A stretch of 8,969 nt of DNA from Clostridiales bacterium (lineage in GTDB: Bacteria; Bacillota; Clostridia; Lachnospirales; JAITVM01): positions 1 through 8,969 of the forward strand of contig JAITVM010000137.1 in the NCBI GenBank assembly GCA_031285815.1, written 5' to 3'. Below the pieces are notes generated by a model. It made no database searches. It was not told where the DNA came from and saw nothing but the letters and a program-made list of their open reading frames with translations. A program made the translations under genes and the position numbers. Positions 1 through 5,640 of this stretch are shown here, piece by piece (within the stretch, counting starts at the first letter, position 1; each line of letters starts with the position of its first letter).

Positions 1-408
1 GGCCTTATTAATTCCGGCATGAAGGCCCAACAAAAAATATTGGCTCAAAAATCCTCACAAATTGATGCGCGGATTGCCCTTTCTTTTATAAATATGCGGG
101 TACGCCAAAATGATGAAAAGGGCATGGTCCATGTTAAAAAATATAGGGGCAACGATGCTATTGTATTGCAGTCACGCGGTGATTATGAATATGATACTTG
201 GATTTATTTCATAGATGGGAAACTATTAGAGTGTGTTTTAGATGCGGGGCAGGAGCCAGGTGAATTTCAAGGCACGGAGATTGCTAATGTTTTGAGCTTT
301 GATGTTAGCTTTAGCGGGAATAAGCGTAGCTTAGTCAGCAAGATTTCTTTTTTAAACAACGAAAAGGCGGAAGTTATGGAAAAAATCGTTACTCTGTCTT
401 CGGTTTGA
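1..408 (+). CDS. DUF4860-like protein of a pilin cluster, 5' end cut by window edge
   Basis: The reading frame is open from base 1, so the ATG at 19 is probably internal and the true start lies outside the window. About 135 residues are visible. The stretch ALSFINMRVRQND, followed by a short beta-rich domain with DTWIYFIDGKLLE, resembles what I recall of the DUF4860 family, whose members normally begin with one N-terminal membrane helix and sit in prepilin gene clusters of Clostridia. That helix would be in the missing part. The gene ends 15 nt before the prepilin gene on the same strand, so the two are probably cotranscribed. A role as an exported minor pseudopilin-like component is inferred from context; no biochemical function is known to me. 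The family call comes from memory of the pattern and was not searched. Confidence 0.72.
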   Translation, partial: GLINSGMKAQQKILAQKSSQIDARIALSFINMRVRQNDEKGMVHVKKYRGNDAIVLQSRGDYEYDTWIYFIDGKLLECVLDAGQEPGEFQGTEIANVLSFDVSFSGNKRSLVSKISFLNNEKAEVMEKIVTLSSV

Positions 409-423
409 AAGCGGGGTTCTGTA

Positions 424-867
424 ATGAAGAAAGGTTTTTCGCTTGTTGAAGTAGTTATGTCGATTGCTACTTTAGCTATAATAAGTGGTTTTGTTTTAGA
501 AATGTTTTTTGTTGGCACAACACTTAACGCTAAGGCCAGGGATTTAGACTTTGCAACAAATATTGCGGTTAACTCAATTGAATTATTTAAGTCTTGTGAT
601 TCCCTTGAGGAATACATTGGTTACTATAAAAGCTTTGAAGTGGGTAATAGTAGTGCCAAAATAAAAAAATATTATGATGAAAACTGGGAAGGGGCCACAG
701 CAAATGGCGCCAGTTTTGCCTTAGAGGTAGTTTGTGAAGGGGCAGGCGGGAACCTGGCCGGGGAATTATATTATATACAATCTATTGTTACGGATACAAG
801 GGATACTGACGATATAAAAACTATAGTAAATTTAAAAACAGCAAAATATTTGAAAAATATTTTTTAA
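424..867 (+). CDS. Type IV prepilin-like protein (class III N-methylation motif)
   Basis: The 147-residue product starts MKKGFSLVEVV, a textbook prepilin leader. Cleavage after Gly4 would leave Phe at +1 and the conserved Glu at +5. A hydrophobic helix follows to about residue 32 (including SIATLAIISGFVLEMFF), and then a mainly polar globular domain of about 110 residues. Such proteins are cut and N-methylated by a prepilin peptidase and inserted into a pilus or pseudopilus; the short length suggests a minor rather than a major pilin. A Shine-Dalgarno-like GCGGGG at 411-416 lies 7 nt before the ATG. The upstream DUF4860-like gene ends 15 nt before it. The last eight codons and stop are repeated just downstream in another frame (see the repeat at 841-896). 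No peptidase, ATPase or platform gene is in the window, so the assembly machine must be encoded elsewhere. Confidence 0.85.
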   Translation: MKKGFSLVEVVMSIATLAIISGFVLEMFFVGTTLNAKARDLDFATNIAVNSIELFKSCDSLEEYIGYYKSFEVGNSSAKIKKYYDENWEGATANGASFALEVVCEGAGGNLAGELYYIQSIVTDTRDTDDIKTIVNLKTAKYLKNIF

Positions 868-896
868 AGGCGAAATATTTAAAAAATATTTTTTAA
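841..896 (+). repeat. Imperfect tandem duplication of the prepilin gene 3' end
   Basis: A 27-nt unit occurs at 841-867 (last eight codons and stop of the prepilin gene) and again at 870-896, offset by 29 nt, with 25 of 27 bases identical. Both copies read AKYLKNIF-stop. The two differences (gca/gcg and ttg/tta) fall at third codon positions and are synonymous. The second copy is out of frame with the gene and has no coding sequence before it. Each copy also contains the AT-palindrome AAATATTT, twice in copy 1, so slippage or small-loop recombination is an alternative origin. Confidence 0.85.
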
Positions 897-928
897 TGCG
901 TTTTTGGTTTACAGGTTATATTTTCTTA

Positions 929-957
929 TTGCGCGCTAGCCTTTAGGCGCATAAAAT
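929..957 (+). promoter_or_regulatory. Possible weak sigma-A promoter before the 981 gene
   Basis: TTGCGC (929-934) is separated by 17 nt from TAAAAT (952-957), the latter five of six bases from the -10 consensus. The spacer holds a short hairpin, GCGCGCTA/TAGGCGC (931-950), with one bulged G and no U-tract. Transcription would start near 964, leaving a leader of under 20 nt. The -35 match is poor (three of six), so this is only a candidate; read-through from the prepilin gene is equally possible. Confidence 0.25.
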
Positions 958-980
958 TTTAAGTTCTAGTTGGTGGGCAA

Positions 981-1478
981 ATGAAGAAAAAGGGAGCTTC
1001 ATCGGTACTAGTTGTTTTTATAATGATTATTTTTGTTACAATTGGTGCTTTTGTGATACTTTCTGCAAACGTTAATTTGAATTTTAGCAAAAAAGTTGAA
1101 GCTTGGAATAAGGACTATTATTTATTGGAAGAAGAGTCGGAGCGTTTTATTGCTGCAGTTGACTCAATGCTACTGGAAACTGAAAATGAGGCGGCCGCTT
1201 CTATGGGCAATACTGGTGCATTAAATTTTGAAAGCATATATGTTGAAATATTAAAAAAGAAGCTTAATATGCTCAAAAATATTTACCCAAGTATTGAAGC
1301 CAATGATGATTTGGAGCTGGGCATAACCTTTAACTCAAAATCGAACGAAAAAATGTTAATGGGCTTAAAGCTGAAACTTTTAATACCTAGCTTTGCCGAT
1401 GGGGTATTTGTAAAACCTCAGCAGGGTGCCAGGTATTATATAGAACAGAAGAAAGAATGGCAGGAATATTCAAATTAA
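981..1478 (+). CDS. Small bitopic membrane protein, pilin-cluster associated, unknown function
   Basis: I do not recognise a family for this 165-residue protein. After a short basic start (MKKKGASS) comes one hydrophobic helix, about residues 8-28, then an amphipathic stretch rich in Lys/Glu/Asn and an exported domain. The layout resembles minor pilins of the PilX/GspK type, but the position five residues after the possible leader Gly5 is Leu rather than Glu, so normal prepilin processing is doubtful. Residues about 45-105 are strongly charged and helix-prone. The upstream purine stretch GGTGGG at 972-977 is a weak ribosome binding site close to the ATG. It follows the prepilin gene by 113 nt on the same strand, which suggests a shared role in pilus or pseudopilus assembly. 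That role is inferred from context only. Confidence 0.6.
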   Translation: MKKKGASSVLVVFIMIIFVTIGAFVILSANVNLNFSKKVEAWNKDYYLLEEESERFIAAVDSMLLETENEAAASMGNTGALNFESIYVEILKKKLNMLKNIYPSIEANDDLELGITFNSKSNEKMLMGLKLKLLIPSFADGVFVKPQQGARYYIEQKKEWQEYSN

Positions 1479-1491
1479 TTAAATATGGTTT

Positions 1492-1529
1492 TAAAACAGC
1501 GTGTTTTTTATAGGGGGGAGGCTGTTTTA
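1492..1529 (+). promoter_or_regulatory. Hairpin with the ribosome binding site in its loop
   Basis: TAAAACAGC (1492-1500) and GCTGTTTTA (1521-1529) are perfect inverted copies, 9 bp, around a 20-nt loop. The loop holds most of the very purine-rich Shine-Dalgarno AGGGGGGAGG (1512-1521), and the right arm ends on the A of the ATG at 1529. The structure could present or limit ribosome access to the transglutaminase-like gene. The stem is AT-rich and of modest stability, so a regulatory role is inference. Confidence 0.5.
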
Positions 1530-2320
1530 TGATGGGTAGTAAAAAAACCGCTGGCATAAGCATGGTATTTATACTTTTATTTGTGCCGGAATTTTACGCG
1601 GCTGATGTAGTATACGATAAATCCAAAATAAATGACGGGGTTATCGGCGTTGAGTACAATGGCGGCTTAGAGAAGCCTATAAAGGCTACCGTCGAAAAAG
1701 GCGGGGACAGGTATACATATAGCCTTAAGAAAAATGAATTGTATTACCTGCCTCTACAAATGGGCACCGGCGAATATAAAATATCTGTTTTAGAAAATAT
1801 ACAAGGCACTAAATATAAATCACTTGATGCCACCATGGTCGAACTAAAACTTGAACCTACGATTAAAATGTTTACATATTCTACACCAATTACATATTTT
1901 GATACTACAATGGCATCTATAAAATCTTATGGCGAACAAATAAAATTAAAATCAGCAAGTGATAAGGTTAATATCCTATACAGTGATGTTATCAAAAATT
2001 ATAAGTATGATTATGATAAGGTTAATAACTTGCCTTCTGATTATGTCCCAAATATTGACGACATGTACAATTTGAAAAAAGGGATCTGTTATGATTATGC
2101 ATCACTTATGTCAGGCGTTTTGCGTAGCCAAGGCATACCTGTTAAGCTAGTTATGGGTTATGCGCCGGAGGTTAAACAATACCACTCATGGAATGAAATT
2201 TATTTGAATAATAAATGGAATGTAGTTGACACAACTTATGACGCTACAATGTTCCAAGCAGGCAAAGCTACGTCGTTTTCAAAAGATGCAAGTAAGTTTA
2301 AAATAGTTAAAGTTTATTGA
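1529..2320 (+). CDS. Exported transglutaminase-like cysteine protein
   Basis: This 263-residue protein has an N-terminal hydrophobic signal (about residues 8-24, plausible cleavage FYA|AD), a beta-rich N-terminal region of about 100 residues, and a C-terminal transglutaminase-like domain. The catalytic triad is visible: Cys187 in KGICYDYA, His219 in YHSWNEIY and Asp234 in NVVDTTYD, with spacing normal for the family. Bacterial members include proteases, amidases and crosslinking enzymes, and the substrate cannot be read from sequence. The very purine-rich Shine-Dalgarno AGGGGGGAGG (1512-1521) lies 7 nt before ATG 1529; a second ATG follows directly at 1532, so the start is uncertain by one codon. 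It lies 50 nt after the pilin-cluster membrane protein and is followed at once by a terminator, so it is probably the last gene of that unit and may act on surface or wall proteins. Confidence 0.85.
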   Translation: MMGSKKTAGISMVFILLFVPEFYAADVVYDKSKINDGVIGVEYNGGLEKPIKATVEKGGDRYTYSLKKNELYYLPLQMGTGEYKISVLENIQGTKYKSLDATMVELKLEPTIKMFTYSTPITYFDTTMASIKSYGEQIKLKSASDKVNILYSDVIKNYKYDYDKVNNLPSDYVPNIDDMYNLKKGICYDYASLMSGVLRSQGIPVKLVMGYAPEVKQYHSWNEIYLNNKWNVVDTTYDATMFQAGKATSFSKDASKFKIVKVY

Positions 2321-2325
2321 TATAT

Positions 2326-2363
2326 GGCCGGTTATTTAGTATTTGGTAACCGGCCCTTTTTTT
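2326..2363 (+). terminator. Rho-independent terminator after the transglutaminase-like gene
   Basis: GGCCGGTTA (2326-2334) pairs perfectly with TAACCGGCC (2347-2355) around a 12-nt loop, followed by C and seven T residues (2357-2363). It begins 5 nt after the stop codon. On the minus strand the T-run becomes an upstream A-run, so it acts mainly for plus-strand transcripts. Confidence 0.9.
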
Positions 2364-2381
2364 ATTTATGCTAAGTGAAGC

Positions 2382-2422
2382 TTTTCAACTGGCTTATGCT
2401 ACGGTTAAAAGCCAGTTGAAGG
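2382..2422. other. Strong hairpin without U-tract between convergent genes
   Basis: TTCAACTGGCTT (2384-2395) pairs perfectly with AAGCCAGTTGAA (2409-2420) around a 13-nt loop, with two possible G-T pairs extending the base to 2382 and 2422. Neither strand shows a T-run after the stem, so it is not a canonical terminator. It sits just past the stop of the minus-strand transporter gene and may protect or define that transcript's 3' end. Confidence 0.55.
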
Positions 2423-2432
2423 TATATAAGCC

Positions 2433-3299
2433 CTAAATACTTTTTGCTTTCCTGTCTAAAAGTAAATTAGTATAAAGGCCTGTTGCGGCGAAAAGCCCCC
2501 CTACTAAGTTTTGTGTGGAAAAGCCCCCGGAAATTAAGGAGTCTATCAAAACCCCTGAAAAAACCTGGCCCATAAATAAAAGCAGGGTAAGGTAATAGGA
2601 TGATATTTTCTCTACAACTATATTGGATAGCAAGACAACATAAACCCCCAATACCCCACCAAAATAAATATAGGCATTTGAAAGCTTGGGTAAGTATATG
2701 CTGGCGTTTTCATTACCGCCCAGGAGAAAAAAAGCGGCCAATGATACTGCTAAGCCAACCAAATAATTGTAAAATGTACTTGTAATTACATTTGTATAGC
2801 TTGCGAGTTTTGCGCTTACTGTCCGGGACAAAACAACCGTAACCCCGGAAAGCAAGGATAGTATCAGGGCCATTATTTTAAATTTATCTAACATTGAAAT
2901 AATCCCGCAGGCTAAAATTACTAACCCTATAATTTTCCGCTTGCTAAATGGGTACCTTGGCATCCCCATTAAGCCGTATTGGTCTATTATGAGGCTGGTA
3001 ATGCTTTGCCCAAATAGCCCTAATGCCAATATCGCTGAAACGCTGATACTACCGAATGCTAAATTGTTAAACACAATGGTCAAGACGCCAATTGCGCCGC
3101 CAATATATAAATACCATTTTTGCATTTTAAGAAAAGGGTTCCCGTGTTTAAAAATCATTAATAATGTTATGAGGGCTAAACCTACAACGTGTATAATAAC
3201 CGTAGACAGGTACACACCGCAATGCCCGCTGAGCCACCCATTAAAAACGACCATAGCCGAAATAAGGGCCCCTATTAATAAGGAATAAAAATAATACAA
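2433..3299 (-). CDS. DMT-superfamily transporter, YdcZ/DUF606 type
   Basis: This 288-residue, almost wholly hydrophobic protein has about ten membrane segments. It is built from two similar halves: residues about 64-110 (YIGGAIGVLTIVFNNLAFG, then GLFGQSITSLIID) align with about 211-258 (YFGGVLGVYVVLLSNIVVE, then LFMGQVFSGVLID). This internal duplication is typical of the DMT_YdcZ family of presumed small-molecule exporters or importers; the substrate is unknown. The start is a TTG at 3299, supported by GGGAGG at 3313-3308, 8 nt upstream. It is the only complete minus-strand gene in the window. It is transcribed divergently from spoIIIA and convergently with the transglutaminase-like gene, so it is probably monocistronic and unrelated to sporulation. 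Confidence 0.88.
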   Translation of the reverse strand: MYYFYSLLIGALISAMVVFNGWLSGHCGVYLSTVIIHVVGLALITLLMIFKHGNPFLKMQKWYLYIGGAIGVLTIVFNNLAFGSISVSAILALGLFGQSITSLIIDQYGLMGMPRYPFSKRKIIGLVILACGIISMLDKFKIMALILSLLSGVTVVLSRTVSAKLASYTNVITSTFYNYLVGLAVSLAAFFLLGGNENASIYLPKLSNAYIYFGGVLGVYVVLLSNIVVEKISSYYLTLLLFMGQVFSGVLIDSLISGGFSTQNLVGGLFAATGLYTNLLLDRKAKSI

Positions 3300-3348
3300 A
3301 GCTCTCGCCTCCCGGGTATATTATAAACAGGTTTTAGTATTTTGTGCA

Positions 3349-3377
3349 ATTATATAAAAGTTCTTAATTAAGGTTAA
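3349..3377 (-). promoter_or_regulatory. Probable sigma-A promoter for the DMT transporter
   Basis: Read on the minus strand, TTAACC (3377-3372) and a perfect TATAAT (3354-3349) are separated by 17 nt, placing the transcription start near 3342 and giving a leader of about 40 nt. A second TATAAT (3325-3320), with TTGCAC (3349-3344) 18 nt upstream of it, is also present, but it would start transcription right at the Shine-Dalgarno, so the first pair is preferred. Confidence 0.6.
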
Positions 3378-3388
3378 CTAAAATAAAT

Positions 3389-3415
3389 AGGGCAAGCTTG
3401 GGCTGCCCTTTTTTT
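3389..3415 (+). terminator. Orphan plus-strand terminator upstream of spoIIIA
   Basis: AGGGCA (3389-3394) pairs with TGCCCT (3404-3409), continuing past a bulged A into GC/GC, with a 4-nt loop and seven T residues (3409-3415). No plus-strand gene lies between the terminator at 2326-2363 and this one. It ends only a few bases before the -35 element of the spoIIIA promoter, so it would shield the operon from read-through. On the minus strand the following bases are only moderately T-rich. Confidence 0.75.
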
Positions 3416-3419
3416 GTTG

Positions 3420-3447
3420 TAATAAAAACTATAGCTTGCCATATATT
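3420..3447 (+). promoter_or_regulatory. Predicted sigma-E promoter of the spoIIIA operon
   Basis: The -10 element CATATATT (3440-3447) fits the sigma-E pattern CATAYA-T. The -35 element TAATAAA (3420-3426) fits the loose KMATA-type pattern, with a 13-nt spacer. Transcription would begin near 3455, about 30 nt before the spoIIIAA ATG. In Bacillus subtilis spoIIIA is transcribed by mother-cell sigma-E, which supports the reading. No convincing sigma-A pair was seen here. Confidence 0.65.
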
Positions 3448-3483
3448 TATATAAACGCTTGATTAAGTAAGAGGGGCGGTAAA

Positions 3484-4422
3484 ATGAAAAACGAATTATT
3501 ATCATATTTTGGGCTTGGCCTGCATAGTATTTTGGGGGGTGTTAAAGAAAGTTTTTTTGCGGGGGTAGAAGAAATAAGGCTTAGGGTGGGCAAACCTATA
3601 ATTATTTATAAAAACAACAAAGAATATTTTGTTGGTGCAGATGGCGGGGTATATACAGATATTAATTTGGGTTATAGGCCAACGGCTAAAGAGGTTAACA
3701 AGACACTGGAATTAATGTGTGGGTATTCATTGTATGCTTTTGGTGAGGAAATTAAAAATGGCTATATAACTTTACAAAGCGGCCACAGGGTTGGGATAAC
3801 GGGACAAGTTATAACCGAAAATGGGGCCATTACCGGCATAAAAAATATAAATGGCTTAAACCTTCGGGTTTCCCATGAAGTGCTGGGCTGTAGCAATGAA
3901 GTAATACGGTATGTATGTGAGCCGGATCTTAAGCACTGCATGATTATATCGCCGCCCGCTTGTGGCAAAACGACTTTATTAAGGGATATAGTTAGGATAG
4001 TATCTGATGGTTACGGGGGCAGGCCTGGGCAAAAGGTCGGCGTAGTGGATGAACGTTCTGAAATAGCCGGGTGTTATATGGGCGTTGCACAGAATAATAT
4101 AGGGCAACGTACAGATGTCCTGGATTCATGCCCTAAGTCTATAGGCATGAAAATGTTATTGAGGAGTATGTCGCCTAGGCTAATCGCTGTTGATGAAATA
4201 GGGAGCCGGGCGGATATTGATGCTATTGACGAGGTTACAAATGCGGGCGTGAAAATTATTTGTACTGTGCACGGCCGTGATATAGATGATTTATTAAAAA
4301 AGCCGGTATTAAATGGCTTATTAAACAAAAATTTATTTGAGCTATTTATTGTTCTGGGCTATGACAAAAAGCCAGGAAAAATAATGGGGGTTTATGGCCA
4401 GGATTACAAAAGGGCCACTTAA
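3484..4422 (+). CDS. spoIIIAA: Stage III sporulation protein AA, secretion-type ATPase
   Basis: The 312-residue cytoplasmic AAA+ ATPase has a Walker A loop, SPPACGKTTLLRD, with Lys162 and Thr163. The family-typical VVDERSEIAG lies around Asp189-Glu190, and Walker B is LIAVDEIG with Asp237-Glu238. The N-terminal EEIRLRVGKP (about 29-38) is also characteristic. It is related to type II/IV secretion ATPases and is thought to power the SpoIIIA-SpoIIQ channel from the mother-cell side of the outer forespore membrane. The length matches the family (about 307 in B. subtilis, as I recall). GAGGGG at 3471-3476 lies 7 nt before the ATG. It is the first gene of the eight-gene operon, directly after the predicted sigma-E promoter, and spoIIIAB follows 18 nt later. 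Confidence 0.97.
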   Translation: MKNELLSYFGLGLHSILGGVKESFFAGVEEIRLRVGKPIIIYKNNKEYFVGADGGVYTDINLGYRPTAKEVNKTLELMCGYSLYAFGEEIKNGYITLQSGHRVGITGQVITENGAITGIKNINGLNLRVSHEVLGCSNEVIRYVCEPDLKHCMIISPPACGKTTLLRDIVRIVSDGYGGRPGQKVGVVDERSEIAGCYMGVAQNNIGQRTDVLDSCPKSIGMKMLLRSMSPRLIAVDEIGSRADIDAIDEVTNAGVKIICTVHGRDIDDLLKKPVLNGLLNKNLFELFIVLGYDKKPGKIMGVYGQDYKRAT

Positions 4423-4440
4423 GCGGAAGGGGAGTTTTAA

Positions 4441-4962
4441 TTGGTTTTAAAATTTGTTGGGTTTCTTTTAGTTTTAGCGTCCACTACATTAATTGGTATT
4501 TACTTGGGCTCAAAAGAAAGCTTCCGGGCTATGGACTTGAAGGAGTTTAAAAAAGCGCTGATTATCCTTAAGTCTGAAATAGAATATTTAAATTCGCCGC
4601 TATTGGAAGCTATGCAGAATATTTCTGTTAAAGTAGAGCCGCCAGTCAGCCAGGTTTTTATGGGCATGTCAAAAAAAATGTTTTGTTCAGAGTCAGGGGA
4701 CATTTATACATTTTGGCAGGATGCGGTTTTAGGCAATACCAAAAAAACATATTTGAAAAAAGAAGATATAGGCCTAATATTAGATTTTGGCAAATGTTTA
4801 GGGCATTTGGATAAAAATTTACAGGTCAACAATATACGTTTTACTATTGAGCAGATTGAAGAGAGGGTAGCCGTACTAAATATAGAAAGTGCCAAAAGTA
4901 AAAAGATGTATAACAGTATGGGTATACTAAGCGGCCTTTTGATTTGCATAATCTTTATTTAG
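4441..4962 (+). CDS. spoIIIAB: Stage III sporulation protein AB, GspF-like
   Basis: This 173-residue protein has membrane helices at both ends (about residues 3-22 and 158-173) around a helical cytoplasmic domain. Visible family marks are the LKSEIEYLNSPLLEAM region (43-58), FGKCLGHLD (116-124) and the C-terminal KKMYNSMGILSGL. The fold resembles the cytoplasmic domain of type II secretion GspF, and it is believed to bridge the SpoIIIAA ATPase to the membrane complex. The start is TTG at 4441, supported by AAGGGGAG at 4427-4434, 6 nt upstream; no ATG with a comparable site is near. It lies 18 nt after spoIIIAA and 15 nt before the preferred spoIIIAC start. The length matches the family. Confidence 0.95.
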   Translation: MVLKFVGFLLVLASTTLIGIYLGSKESFRAMDLKEFKKALIILKSEIEYLNSPLLEAMQNISVKVEPPVSQVFMGMSKKMFCSESGDIYTFWQDAVLGNTKKTYLKKEDIGLILDFGKCLGHLDKNLQVNNIRFTIEQIEERVAVLNIESAKSKKMYNSMGILSGLLICIIFI

Positions 4963-4977
4963 AAATGGGGTGTGTTT

Positions 4978-5172
4978 ATGGAAATAGGTATTGTATTTCA
5001 AATAGCGGCAGTTGGCATACTTGTTGCTGTGCTAAACCAAGTACTGATTAGGGCTGGGCGGGAAGAGCAGGCTATGATGACAACCCTTGCGGGGTTAGTG
5101 GTAGTGCTATTTTGGGTGATCCAGCATATAAGCAGCCTTTTTACAACTGTACAGGAGCTATTTAAACTGTAG
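4978..5172 (+). CDS. spoIIIAC: Stage III sporulation protein AC, small membrane subunit
   Basis: This 64-residue protein has two membrane helices (about 6-24 and 36-54) joined by a short charged loop, RAGREEQ. The N-terminus MEIGIVFQIAAVGILVA matches the usual SpoIIIAC opening. I chose ATG 4978 over the in-frame GTG at 4972: the purines GGGG at 4967-4970 are 7 nt from the ATG but only 1 nt from the GTG, and the shorter form matches the family N-terminus. It forms part of the membrane core of the SpoIIIA complex, probably packing with SpoIIIAD, to which it is related in fold. SpoIIIAD follows 11 nt downstream. Confidence 0.95.
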   Translation: MEIGIVFQIAAVGILVAVLNQVLIRAGREEQAMMTTLAGLVVVLFWVIQHISSLFTTVQELFKL

Positions 5173-5183
5173 GGGGCATTGAA

Positions 5184-5570
5184 ATGGAAATAACTCAAAT
5201 AGTTGTAGTTGGCATTGTATCAGCTGTGCTTGCAATAATTATAAAGAAACAATCGCCAGAATTGGGTTTAGCCATAAGCATTATTGCTAGCATATTGATT
5301 TTTATGCTGCTTGTACCAAAACTTGAAGCTGTTTTTACTATTATAAATAATATATCATCATCACTCGACGTTAATATAACCTATATTTCTATTATTTTTA
5401 AAATAATTGGGATCGCATATATTGCAGAATTCGGGTCGCAAATCTGTAAAGATGCTGGGGAGGCTTCAATTGCAAGTAAAATTGACCTTGCGGGCAAGGC
5501 TCTTATCATGTCGATATCTGCACCAATTTTATTAGCCTTGGTCGACCTAATTGTGCACATCATACCATAG
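5184..5570 (+). CDS. spoIIIAD: Stage III sporulation protein AD, membrane core subunit
   Basis: This 128-residue membrane protein has about four hydrophobic segments. The strongly conserved family segment is present: KIIGIAYIAEFGSQICKDAG (73-92), followed by SIASKIDLAGKAL. It is part of the inner membrane-embedded core of the SpoIIIA-SpoIIQ assembly in the mother-cell-derived membrane. The ATG is 7 nt after AGGGGG (5171-5176), which overlaps the spoIIIAC stop codon, suggesting translational coupling. A 70-nt spacer separates it from spoIIIAE. The length is close to the B. subtilis protein (about 133). Confidence 0.96.
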   Translation: MEITQIVVVGIVSAVLAIIIKKQSPELGLAISIIASILIFMLLVPKLEAVFTIINNISSSLDVNITYISIIFKIIGIAYIAEFGSQICKDAGEASIASKIDLAGKALIMSISAPILLALVDLIVHIIP

Positions 5571-5640
5571 CTGTTTGATATACTGGTTGTTATCCCCAGG
5601 GTGTACAAGTTAGCCATATTGCAAGAAAGGCGTTGTGCAA

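Noticed and set aside
267..617. 116-codon minus-strand open frame
   Set aside because: It overlaps the DUF4860-like and prepilin genes on the opposite strand, both supported by family motifs.
2941..3288. 115-codon plus-strand open frame
   Set aside because: It lies wholly antisense to the DMT transporter, whose repeat structure and membrane helices are clear. It has no ribosome binding site and its product shows no recognisable pattern.
4972..4977. GTG start for SpoIIIAC two codons upstream
   Set aside because: It leaves only 1 nt after the purine tract; ATG 4978 is spaced correctly and matches the family N-terminus.
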